Shown here: piece by piece, positions 54,050-64,000 of the stretch
Position numbering within the stretch: the stretch's first letter is position 1
Layout: each line of letters begins with the position of its first letter
From: Galeruca laticollis
Taxonomy: Eukaryota; Arthropoda; Insecta; Coleoptera; Chrysomelidae
Reading direction: 5' to 3'
Length of the DNA stretch: 64,000 nt
NCBI GenBank assembly: GCA_963921935.1
Contig: OY998175.1
Span: 288,642,246-288,706,245 of the forward strand
The notes under the pieces: generated by a model
Databases searched by the model: none
Told to the model about the DNA's origin: nothing
The model's input: only the letters and a program-made list of their open reading frames with translations
Made by a program: the position numbers and the translations under genes

Positions 54050-57000
54050 TTAAAAACTAACTTTTCTTGCTTTTATTTTAGCAAAGTCTTTTAAAATTGA
54101 GTCTGTGTCAATTGAGTTTAAAATCTGATTTTCTATGCACAAAGTTGCCAACCCATTGAGTCTCTCTTGAGAGATAGTTGACCGAAGGTAATTTTTGATA
54201 ATCTTCAGTTTGGAGAAGCTCCTCTCTCCACTAGCTACTGATATTGGCAAGGTCAGTAATATCCTCATCGCTACAAACACGTTGGGGAAAATATCCATAA
54301 GACGGTTCTTGGTCACGTAGTTAAGTGTTGTCACAGGACAGCTGTCTTTAGTTAACATTGGTGCCAAGATAACAATTTCCTTTTGAAGTTCATCGCCATT
54401 GATATCACTTTCATTATCTGCCGTCAAAACTGATTGTAGATTCATGCAGTGTTCTTTAAGGACATCCTTTTCACAATTGTTTAATTCCTTCATGTCGTAG
54501 AGAAATCCAAAATGTTTACTGTGCTTGTCCATTTGTTCAAATCTCTCACTTATTGCGTTGTTTGCAGTGTCAAGAACAACATAAAAAAAATTTACTTTAA
54601 ACTTATCTTTCTCAGACATCACCACAGGTTCATTTCCACCCCTACCCTCACATGGAAAATGTCTTTTAGACATTCTAGGTCTTACTTGACTTTCTTCTTG
54701 AAACTCTGGAGTGATTCCCAGTTTCTCAGCGAGCTCTTTTGCGTCTGTAATGACGCTGTTTAGTCCGGTTTCCGTCCTCATGGTTTCTAAGAATTTCTTA
54801 ACACTTTCAATCAGCTTCAAAGCACTTTGCAGGTGTACGTCTTGCCTCTGTAGTGTTTTACTAACTAAGTTTATTTTAAATAAAACTTCATGCCAAGTAA
54901 TCAGGCAGCAGAGAAAACGAAAGTCGGTTAGTTTTTTGGCAATTCCAATGGCTTTGTTTTTCCCGAAAGCATCGACCTTTTCATCGGTAGTGGCCTCGTA
55001 GACAGCGTCATAAACTTCCTCTATTTGATATCTTAGAGGTTCAAGTGCGTCTATCCTACTCTCCCACCGGGTTTCACTGAGAGGTTTTACCGTCAAATTT
55101 GTTATATGTTTCTTAAGAATACTCCATCTATGAGTTGATGCTGAGAAGAAATTGTATATCTCCTGAACTATGCTGAAAAAGTTTACCGCTACAAGACAGG
55201 AAAGTGCTGCATCATTTACTACTAGATTAAGGGAGTGGCTACCACAAGGGACGTAGAAGGCCCGTGGATTGAGGTCGAGAATTCTTTTTTGAACTCCCAC
55301 ATGTTTGCCTTTCATATTCGATCCGTTATCATACCCTTGGCCACGCATATTTTGTAAGGGTATCCCTTTTTGCGACAACTCGTCTAACAAAGACGCTGTT
55401 AACCCCTCACCAGATGTTTCCGAAACTTCGACGAATCCCAGGAAGTGCTCTCTTACGACCGATTCTTCTCCTGACACTGAATGAACAAACCGAACAACTA
55501 GGGTCATTTGCTCTTTGTGGCTTACGTCAGGTGTACAGTCAAGAATAATAGAATAGTATTTGGCTTTCTGTAGTTCTGTTAGTATGTTTTCATTAACGTT
55601 ACGAGCAAGTAAGGCAATGAACTCATTTTGAATTCTTTTGCTCAAATAGTGAACATGGGTTTCTTTAGAGGTTATTCTACGAAGATGTTCAGAAAGAACG
55701 GTATCAAATTTTGATATGTGTTCTACAAGCTTTAAAAAGTTGCCATTGTTTTCCTTGAAAAGGGTATCATTAGGACCACGAAATGCTAGTCCCTGGGTGC
55801 CTAGGAACTGCACAATAGAAAGCAGTCGTTTTAAAACCTCGTACCAATGTTGGGTTTCGGACGCAATAATTCTTTGATTTTCGTCATCAATGGCCTTTCC
55901 CAACCGCAGTCTTTGAAATACCTCTCGGTAAGAAAGAGCCGACTTGATATGTGCAGGAGATTTTTCATGTTGGGATAGAAATTTAGACATGTTTTGCCAA
56001 TCAGAAAACCCATCTGTACCAGTGAGAGATATGCTTTCCTTGCTAAAAAGCTTGCAGTAAAAACAAAATATGGAATTTTTTGACGCTGAGTACACGAGCC
56101 ATTCTCTATGAATTTCTTCTCCATTTGGTAATTTCACTTTGTAATTGGCAGGAGTAAACCTTCTGCCTCTACTGTCAACAGGAAAATCGAACTCTGTTAC
56201 CTGTACAGGACCTTTTTCAACAAGTACTTGACGTATATCATCTGTTATTTTGGCTGGCCACTGTCCACAATCTGTTAATGAGCTCAATGGCGTCGATGGA
56301 GTTTTTGCCTCCGACATCTAGAACACAATTCATGAAATGAAAATAAATTGTAACTCTAATGTATGTGTTAATCGATTATATTAGCAGTAGAAGTTGTTAT
56401 GACTTAATTATTCAAAAACAATGGTTGTATAACAATACGTTTTTAAATATTTCAGAATAAATTGCAAATCTGCACTTATATTCAATCACCTCCCTTTGTT
56501 TGAAAATGCCATTTGGGGTTGGGGTCTCACGTCATAATTAAATTTAGATCGACTGATCAAATCCAACATTTTAAAATGTTGCTTAAGTTTAAATATTATA
56601 TACAGTATGTGTGAATTCGTTTTGCCCGACAATGTTAAATAATATTTTGTCTTGTCACAAAATTGAAACAAACCTCTGATGGTGGGCTCGGTTCTGATGG
56701 TGATGGTAAGTCAAAGTCATCAGTGGTAGAATGTGATTCATGGATGCGATCAAATTCGTCCGGATGAGAACATTCTTCTGATGTCTTCTGGAACAGGGAC
56801 ATAAGTAAATATTTTAGACTTTTTTACGATTTGCATGAATATAGAATGTTGCAATTAGATCGAGTACAAACAATTATGTAAAAAATGTTACATGCAGGTA
56901 TTTATATGGGTATTTATCTTCAATTATTATGTGATTGATTAGTTAGGCATATTTTAATAGATAAATTTGCTAGGCTTTTATATACAGCTCCTAGTAAAAA

Positions 57001-57607
57001 AAAATCTTTCAATAGACTCTTATATAAGTTGGTGTAAATGTAAGTATTTAATCTGTTAAACCGATAATAGGATAACTGTTTTTTTAGGCTCAAGTTATTA
57101 CAGTTGTACCTACATTTAGTGCCCGTTCCAGCAATAGTCTTAATTTATCCAACCGAAAAAAGCGTTAAAAAAAAGGAGTTTCGTCGACGTTATTTTACAT
57201 TAAAATAATTTTAAGAAAACCTGCCTTTCGAATTCTTAAAGGTTTGCTAGACGCTACTTTTAATCATAATTTTTATTACTAACAAAATAAATATTTAGGA
57301 AAAGTAAGGCAATTGAGCTTATTTATTAATATTTTGTACCGTTATCTAACAAAATATATGGATTTTATATTTTATCACTTGTAAATTAAACTCAGATTTT
57401 GCAAAAATATTTACTTACCAGTAAAGGCTTTTCAACGCCTTCAGTTTCCACACTACTTTCTGCACCAGAAGTACCACTACCACTACATGATGGTTCTGAT
57501 CTAGAAACAAACTGTCTCATCGCTTTTGCCTGCTTCTCGGCATCTCTCTCCAAATTTGCTTTACGTTTTCTGTAAAATGCACCCGATGGCTTCTTTTTTT
57601 CAGACAT
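54050..57607 (-). CDS. hAT transposase (ZMYM1-like), three exons, intact
   Basis: The exons are 57607-57419, 56787-56674 and 56317-54050, all in phase 0 with GT-AG borders, giving 856 residues. The start MSEKKKPSGAFYRKRKANLE is the usual beginning of this hAT group. Exon 2 is acidic and Ser-rich. Exon 3 has the TTF-type zinc finger (EIHREWLVYSASKNSIFCFY, then CKLFSKE), and DUF4371 (YYSIILDCTPDVSHKEQMTL). The core follows with RGQGYDNGSNMKGKHVGVQK, AFYVPCGSHSLNLVVNDAA and LSETRWESRIDAL, and the dimerisation motif PISVASGERSFSKLKIIKNY near the end. In hAT enzymes two Asp and a Glu from these parts form the active site. Starting at 56317 alone would give 755 residues, but the two upstream exons encode a family-typical N-terminus. 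Confidence 0.92.
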
Positions 57608-58109
57608 GATCTTGATATCTTATTACTAACTTTAACTTAATTAAAACTTAGTAAAGACTAAATAAATAAATCGCCTAAAATACTGAGGTTTGTTCTGCGA
57701 CTGAGATGAAATCACTTCATAACAAGTAAACAAAATCCTTGTATTACACACTAAACGAATACGAACGTTGTATTAAATCCACTGTGGGTAGATCTTAGAG
57801 ATCGAAGTTACAAAAATACTCGAGGGAGAGAGAAGGCAGCACATGATGGGTGGGCGGTGCTGCTATCTATTGAAAATAATGCCAAATACAGTCCTCAGTT
57901 GATGGGTACGTAGTTGGCCAGGTGTGTCAGAAAAATATTGTGCGCGTGCGCGGGTCTCCAACCACGAACAATGAAATGAACAATCAATCCCTGCAGCGTC
58001 AACACTAAACGTACAATCTAAGCGCTACAACGCCTACCAATTGATAAATGTCAAACGCGTGCATTTGAGTATAGTAGTAAAGTATTTTCAAACCTAAGGC
58101 GCTAAGAAG

Positions 58110-58740
58110 ATCTAGAGAACAGTATGTTAAAACAGCGGTGATTTATAAACCTTGGGGCGGTGATTTCATTAAATTTAATTGTAACTTTGTAAATATATTC
58201 ATATTTCTGTTGGGGTTTGGGCGCCGACAAAGCCATACAGAACATCTAGAGAACTGAATGTTAAAAACGGTGTTTTATAAACCTTGGGGCAGCTACTGGA
58301 TGAAATTAAAGTGTAACTTTTTAAAAATATTTTTACTTTCGTATTCGTTGTAGGGCGCCCAAACTGACATATAATTTTAAAATTATACAAAAATCGATGG
58401 GGGCGCTGGCGACGTCACACAAAAGATCTAGTAAGTTAAATGCTAAAAATGGCGATTCATAAACCTTGGGGCGGCATTGTAATGAAATTAAGTTGTAACT
58501 TAATGAATATATTTTTATTTTCGTAGGCGTTGGGGCGCCGGCGCCAAGACTGGCATACAGTTTCTTAAAGAAGACTAAAAATCAAAGAGCCGCCGTTGAA
58601 GCCAATCAGAAGATTTAGAGAACTAATTTTTAAAACGGCGATTCTTCAACCTTGGGGCGTCACGGGCTTCAACGTAATGATTAAAATTAAAATTTTATGA
58701 ATTTTTTTTATTTTTTTTCAGGCGTTGGGGCGCAAAATTT
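58110..58740. repeat. Four diverged subterminal repeats in hAT 4
   Basis: A unit containing TCTAGAGAAC, a run of Ts or As, AACGGTG and TATAAACCTTGGGGCG, ending in a GGCGTTGGGGCGC-like block, recurs with CCTTGGGG at about 58150, 58282, 58463 and 58651. Spacing is about 130-190 bp. It lies between gene and terminus and may carry transposase binding sites. Confidence 0.75.
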
Positions 58741-58869
58741 GATGTACAATTTGTAACAGTAGACAAAAAAAAACCGAGGCGGACGCCGGCTTCGCCGGCG
58801 CCCCCCTCGGGCCGGCGCCCCATGCGGCCGCATCCGTCGCATGGGCCTTGGACCGTCCCTGAAAATTAT

Positions 58870-59013
58870 GTACATAAACAAAAATGTCCATTTGTAATTT
58901 ATGGTGATTTTGAATCAATGTTTGAAAAGTGTAATCATGTAACACAAAAAACTTTGAAGTATCAAAAACATATAGCTTACAGTGTAGTGATTAAAAAAAA
59001 GGCGATACGGCAA
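58870..59013 (+). pseudogene. Polinton DNA polymerase fragment, part 3
   Basis: Resuming after hAT 4, the frame reads VHKQKCPFVIYGDFESMFEK, the first exonuclease motif of family B polymerases (usually PFVIYADFE). It continues to QKHIAYSVVIKK. The copy ends at the 123-bp tandem repeat. The catalytic Asp and Glu of the motif are kept, but the rest of the enzyme is missing. Confidence 0.75.
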
Positions 59014-59395
59014 GTCTTCAGTTCATTGAAATAATAATTAGCTACTTAGCCTCTGCTTTCGAAACTTTAATAAATTGTACAAAACGAATACCTGCCAATA
59101 GGTGACAGTTCTAAGCCTCTAAAAGTGTGAAGAAAAGTCTTCAGTACATTGAAATAATAATTAGCTACTTAGCCTCTGCTTTCGAAACTTTAATAAATTG
59201 TACAAAACGAATACCTGCCAATAGATGACAGTTCTAAGCCTCTAAAAGCGTGAAGAAAAGCCTTCAGTGCATTGAAATAATAATTAGATAATTGGTTAGA
59301 TCTTATATCCTTTTCAAAAATCAATTCCCACGCCTTTACTTTGGAACAATTTTATAAATTGTACAAAACGAGTACCTATTGACAGTCCTAAGCTT
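59014..59395. repeat. 123-bp tandem repeat (three copies)
   Basis: The units start at 59014, 59137 and 59260 (GTCTTCAGTTCATTGAAATA and relatives). The first two are almost identical. The third diverges after about 60 bp but keeps TAAATTGTACAAAACGAGTA. Related single copies are near 51130-51265 and 59875-59970. Confidence 0.88.
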
Positions 59396-62300
59396 CTAAT
59401 TTCCGGTTTGGAAAGGTCAGGTTATCCCATCGTTTTTATAACAAGGTATGAATTAACCTTCTCCGGCCAACTCTAGAGTTTTAGGGTTTTGTCATGCGCA
59501 AAATGCAGTAAGTGCAGCAATTTCTTCTTCCGAGAAGTTCATATTCCTACTGCTGGTAATATACATTTTTAAATTATATCTAATATAGCACTCCATGATG
59601 AGCATATAAACTAATAAAAACAATTTTGCCTATCAGGGCCCAAATATACTAATGGACTTTAAATTATATAGGTACGATTACAATATTCGCCCAAATTTTC
59701 CATGCCACTAACGGGTAAACCACAGAAACTTTTAAAGCATCTACAGTTATGTTGTGCCCGACTTCCACTTTATGTATTTTTACAGTGATCTTTGCATTTT
59801 ACCCGAGACAACACTCGGGATGACTCGAGATATTTAACTCTACTTTATAAAACCGGGCATAAAAGTGTGAAGAAAATTGTTCAGTTAATTGAAATAATAA
59901 TTAAGTAGATACTTGGTTAGTTCTTATCCCTCCTAAAAATAAATACGCACGTCTCTGCGTTCGAACAAGGTCGGGGACCTATATGGTTTACCCATTTAGT
60001 TGAAAATTCATCATCTAGCGGACAATAGAAAATATGTTTCACGGGACAAGTGTAAAGTTACATACAAATAGTCATATTCATATTAAATAACCTAGATAGC
60101 AATAGTATACACATTGGAGAATTCAAACATTTAGAAAACTGTTTGGTATATAAGTCTTCTCTAATTCAGTGTTGGTCTCAGTTGGTCTTATAAACTTGTT
60201 ATTCAGGAAGCAATAGGTCTATTCCAACCAACACAAAAACCGTACAATTACGATACAAACCCAGTTAACCTGCTGATTAGTGAATATAATAAGTCTGTGT
60301 AATTCACATCAAATTTGCTGCGTTACTGATATTGTACGGTAATAAAACGGTATTTACTTCGGTTGGAACAAACCTAATAATAAATCACTTATAATGAGTA
60401 ATTATATACTGTATACATATTTCTGTGGTTCTGTGGGAGTCATCATTGTAAGGTGCATAGTTATATTTTTTTATTCAAAATAATCGCTTCAACCTAAAGG
60501 TTATTAGCGGTTTCATGACAATGACAATAATCACAGATTATATTTTGTTGTATGAACAAGAAACTCGCCACTCTTTTGCATGAAACATTTGAAATCAACA
60601 AATTGCACAAACTTTTGGAAAACTGAATAATGTTTGGTCATTGTCGTATAGAGGGCACTGAATTAAGAATGTGGAATGTCATATTCCACGAAACTGTATT
60701 TACTGTTGGATACTAATAGTAATTCATCTTCTATTTGCTAGATGGGAATAGTAGGTACACACATTGGAAAATTCAGACCCTTCGAAAATAGTTTAAGAGG
60801 GGCCTCCTCACAGTTATATAAACCTAAAAACCTACACAATACTTGTTACTAATTTAGTAATTATTTGGTTCAAAATATTTACAATAGATGTCGTTAGTAG
60901 TACTGAATCGGCTTTTACTTATTCAACATATTTTCTCTCTCTGTCTTTCCACTCTTGACGGTTCAAAGAAACGCATCTCTGTTCGAATGTTTTGATTTCA
61001 AATATTTCGACTTATTGTGAGTACAGAAACCTTATCTCTGTTTTTTATGTTGCATCCAAAACACAGCACACCTGTGCATAGATAAGAGAATATTATATAC
61101 AGGGATACAAACAAAATTTGTTGACATATTTTCCATTTGAGTGTAGATTTTTCATTATTTAAGAGTTTCATAAATGTTTGTGAAAGGAATAAATTGTTAA
61201 AAAGTACGTAATCGTATCGACCTGATATCAAAAATTATAGTTATGATAATGTAAATTATCCTGCAATCCGTATTTTTTAATTTTAAAAGCTATGTTTGAG
61301 TTTATGTTTACTGGATTATTTGATTAATGTGAAAATGTGAGATAAATAATACTGATGGTTTGTTCTAGTATCATCAAACCATCTTTCAAGATTCTCTTGA
61401 AACCCTGTTTTAATGATAATATGGGTTTGTTAGCGAAAAGCGAAAAATGCTTAATTGAAGTGAAGTGACCTTTGAAGTATCTGAATGAAGAAAAATTAAA
61501 ACCGCTCTCAAAAGACAAGAATTGCATAATTCATTTTGATGATTATATAATAATGATAATTGAAAAATATAACTATTATAACCTGATACAAGGTGCATTA
61601 CATATTGCATGAAAGGACATGTGCTATTTAATAATATGGATACCAAGTGACAGCATTGCGGAAATTGCTAGAAATTAAGAATGGAAGAAAAATATACATA
61701 CTTAAAAAACATTCTACCTTTCAAAATTTGTACCATTTATATTAACATAATAAAATGTTTTCATGATTATACATTTTTGTTTGTTTCATGCTAAGAAAAT
61801 TAAACTGCAGAAAAGTTGCAAATTTACATGATTTAAAATAGGCCATTTAGTCTGAAAACACAGAACGTCATGTCACAACTTCACCTCAATCTAATCATAT
61901 TTGTATCAGTTTCAGGGTTCCTGTTGGTTGCTTTCAAATTTTATTTGACATGTAGGCTCTTTTTTCAACTACATGTGTAAATATATTCAATTTTATCTAG
62001 AAACAAATAATATAAACAAAGAGCTTCCAAATTTATTATACAAAGAAATATTTACTTGTAATACAATGCTTTACATTTAATAGAAAGAGGAAAGTAAGGT
62101 ACAGTGAGGAATTTAAATTTAAAATACCAAACGTTTAAAAAACTGACAAAGCAACTATAACAATTAATAAAAAATTTAAAGCGAAAGATCTGTAATGACA
62201 AATAATAATGTATATATTGTGGGGAGATCGATATATACAGTACAAAATCAAACATACAATCAACATGTACAAGTTTGCTTCTACCTTGTTTGCAAAGATT

Positions 62301-62969
62301 GATCATAATGTGTTGTGGAGATTGGAACTGAAACATTTTTCCTTCATTATACAAGAAAATAGTTGGTTCATTCTCTTTTTTCCATGACAGATACACATAT
62401 GTGTGATGACCTGAATAATAATTTTTTTTTTGTATAATACATTATTGGTATTATTACTTTTTCTTCGAACCCATCTAATATGCGAGAAAAGTATAGGTTT
62501 ACCCAAAAAAAAGTTGGAATTTTGTATTTTTTTGAGTTGTTTTTACGTTTTTCACCAAGAACAACACAAAAAAAATGGTTTTTAGAAAAGAAAACCTATC
62601 TGTATAACTCGATACAGCCCCTGAAGTGCAACAAGTAGACAAAATTAACTTTTTAGTCGTCCTTTGTTTTACAATTTTTTTTTAATATCAACAACTAAGA
62701 CTATTACTAAGTCATCCTTTAATAATAATTTGGTTTCTTATTTTCTTTGATTTTTTGAAATGCTTATATAATCAAACAATTTGCAAGGAAATTTTGACTA
62801 TTGGATAGACAAAGTTTTAAAATATTTATGGTTCAAAGATTTTTAAAATATAATGTTACCTACATCATTCATTAATTTTATTCAACAATTACTATTACCT
62901 ATGGTGCATAGGCTAAGGCAAGCTAAAAAATGGATAACCATACTAATTTCTTATAAAATCTTTGGATAG
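59396..62969. other. AT-rich region without recognisable genes
   Basis: It holds a diverged 123-bp monomer near 59875-59970. Open frames such as those on the minus strand at 62052-62506 lack any known motif and have low complexity. No TE ends, RNA gene or conserved exon were recognised. Confidence 0.5.
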
Positions 62970-63402
62970 GTTGTTAAGAGAAAAACAAATACACCTTGTC
63001 ATTGTCTTGTTAAAACTGTTCTTAAAAAGACTTATTGTATGACGGAGGTAATGGAGTATGGAACTCTTAAGGAAAAAGTGGCTAACAGCATTTTTGAACA
63101 AGTACAAAATGTTGTGGTGGTTGATTCAGGATTGTGGGTAGATGTTCAACACGGTTTTCTAGGTGCTTCTCCTGATGGTAAATATATTTAACATAACAAA
63201 TAATTACCATGTGTTATAAATTCTTTTTGCATATTAAATGACATACATTTATTGATAAAATATTTTAGGGCTTGTAGGTGATGATGCACTACTTGAAATA
63301 AAATGCCTCCACTCTGCATCAAAACTGAATTTACAAACAAATACAATAAGCGAAATAATTGACCTCATGAAGAACAAAATTTGTCTAGAAAAACAACAAT
63401 AA
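62970..63402 (+). pseudogene. YqaJ-like exonuclease domain, two exons (partial)
   Basis: The exons are 62970-63177 (acceptor TTGGATAG) and 63269-63402 (acceptor TATTTTAG), joined in phase 1. The product reads NTPCHCLVKTVLKK, MEYGTLKEKVANSIFEQV, VDSGLWVDVQHGFLGASPDG and LVGDDALLEIKCLHSASK. The SPDG...LLEIKC pair gives the Asp and Glu-x-Lys of the lambda-exonuclease/YqaJ nuclease fold, widespread in insect TE-associated proteins. A stop at 63400-63402 cuts the domain short, and the N-terminal part lies in unrecognised exons or is lost. It could also be an internal part of a longer gene if a further splice site lies before the stop. Confidence 0.7.
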
Positions 63403-64000
63403 AATTCAACTTAAGCGGAATCAAAATTACTATTATCATGTATAAACATGATATATTTATTCCAAAGAACAAAAACTCAAAATCTTTCTCACATAACATA
63501 TTTAATCACTTTGATGTATTTACCAACAATAAATAAGAATAACATTAAAAAGTAGTTATTTGTGTAATAGGTGCAAAAACTGCATTTTTGTTGCAACGAA
63601 GCATGATGCACTAAACACAATCTTGTGGAGTCAATATAAATAGCATTTACGAAGCACAAATGTACTTATTTAGCATGAAAATTACTTAATTATAATCACT
63701 TACAAATACAATACACACTAAACTATAAATTTGGGATATTTTTATGAACACAAAACATATGACAACAGCATATTTGACCCATAGAGAAAGTTATAATATT
63801 ATTTGTCTATGAATCGACCGTCGTCTTTTGTCATTGTTCTATATTGTTCTGTACAGCGCCATGCATCAAGATGGTGGAGCGGTTGAACTAAAGTAAAAAG
63901 ACGTTCGTTTGCAAAAATTTGCGCACAACAAATCTCAAAAAATACAATGATTTGGGATTTCATATTTTCAGAATCGAATTCTCTAGGCTTCCCTTTGGGG
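63403..64000. other. No feature recognised at the right edge
   Basis: AT-rich sequence without open frames, known ends or repeats. Confidence 0.5.

Larger units (their letters stand above)
53610..58861 (-). mobile_element. hAT transposon 4, intact (5252 bp)
   Basis: A perfect 8-bp duplication AAAATTAT lies at 53602-53609 and 58862-58869. The ends are CAGGGACGGTCCAAGGCC and its inverse. GC-rich inverted blocks follow inside both ends (GGCGCCCCGGCGCC near 53660 and CCGGCGCC words near 58785-58820). It encodes a three-exon transposase on the minus strand without visible breaks. The right subterminal region has four diverged copies of a repeat. Confidence 0.95.

Noticed and set aside
62052..62506. 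Minus-strand open frames as a gene
   Set aside because: Low-complexity composition, no start context, no recognised motif, and overlapping frames of equal quality.
1..64000. CRISPR arrays, rRNA or tRNA genes, bacterial operons
   Set aside because: No regular spacer array, no rRNA motifs and no convincing tRNA cloverleaf were seen; spliced genes and TE content are animal.

Overview
The window is nuclear DNA from an animal, almost certainly an insect. Genes are split by GT-AG introns. One host gene is the ER membrane protein JKAMP. Most of the remaining sequence is transposable elements (TEs) of insect-typical families: P element with a THAP domain, PIF/Harbinger with a MADF partner, mariner, DD82E ITm element, pogo, hAT, Penelope, CryptonI, Bel-Pao and Polinton. 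Overall base use is AT-rich. I cannot place the insect order with confidence; beetles and true bugs carry this kind of TE mix.

Region 1 to 32.9 kb is mainly the inside of one spliced gene, which I recognise tentatively as a DUF4804-type protein. A large internal exon lies at 6730-7804, and two last exons lie at 32305-32483 and 32618-32853, all in matching splice phase. The 24.5-kb intron between them is a nest of TEs: a Penelope palindrome (7958-9242); a LINE (about 10590-16929) holding a PIF/Harbinger element (10684-13575) and a solo LTR (15998-16490); a P element (17528-23699) that landed in the terminal repeat of a small MITE and was itself hit by a DD82E element (21219-23664); a hAT (24575-28553); and a DNA transposon with nuclease-like and CXC domains (28603-32025). 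Upstream of 6730, another probable intron of the same gene holds a decayed pogo (1-3152) split by an unclassified TA-inserting element (667-2733), and an apparently intact PIF/Harbinger (3249-6315).

Region 33 to 40.8 kb has a Bel-Pao remnant, a full-length pogo-like transposase gene (35137-37794) bracketed by arrays of a TGTCGATAA motif, and intergenic sequence. Region 40.9 to 50.3 kb is JKAMP: three exons at 40865-41592, an 8.4-kb intron filled with Tc1, hAT and Crypton remnants, and a last exon at 50006-50295. Region 52 to 59 kb is a Polinton DNA-polymerase fragment cut by an intact mariner (52157-53490) and then by an intact three-exon hAT (53610-58861). The right side has a 123-bp tandem repeat, then mostly featureless AT-rich DNA, and a two-exon YqaJ-type nuclease fragment (62970-63402).

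The most interesting observation is that two PIF/Harbinger elements with clearly different termini share the same interlocked layout. The transposase gene and the MADF accessory gene lie on opposite strands, and an exon of each lies inside an intron of the other. Nearly every TE boundary was resolved to the base by matching target-site duplications to the size expected for its superfamily (TA, TAA, TAT, 4 bp, 8 bp), which allows relative dating of the nested insertions.
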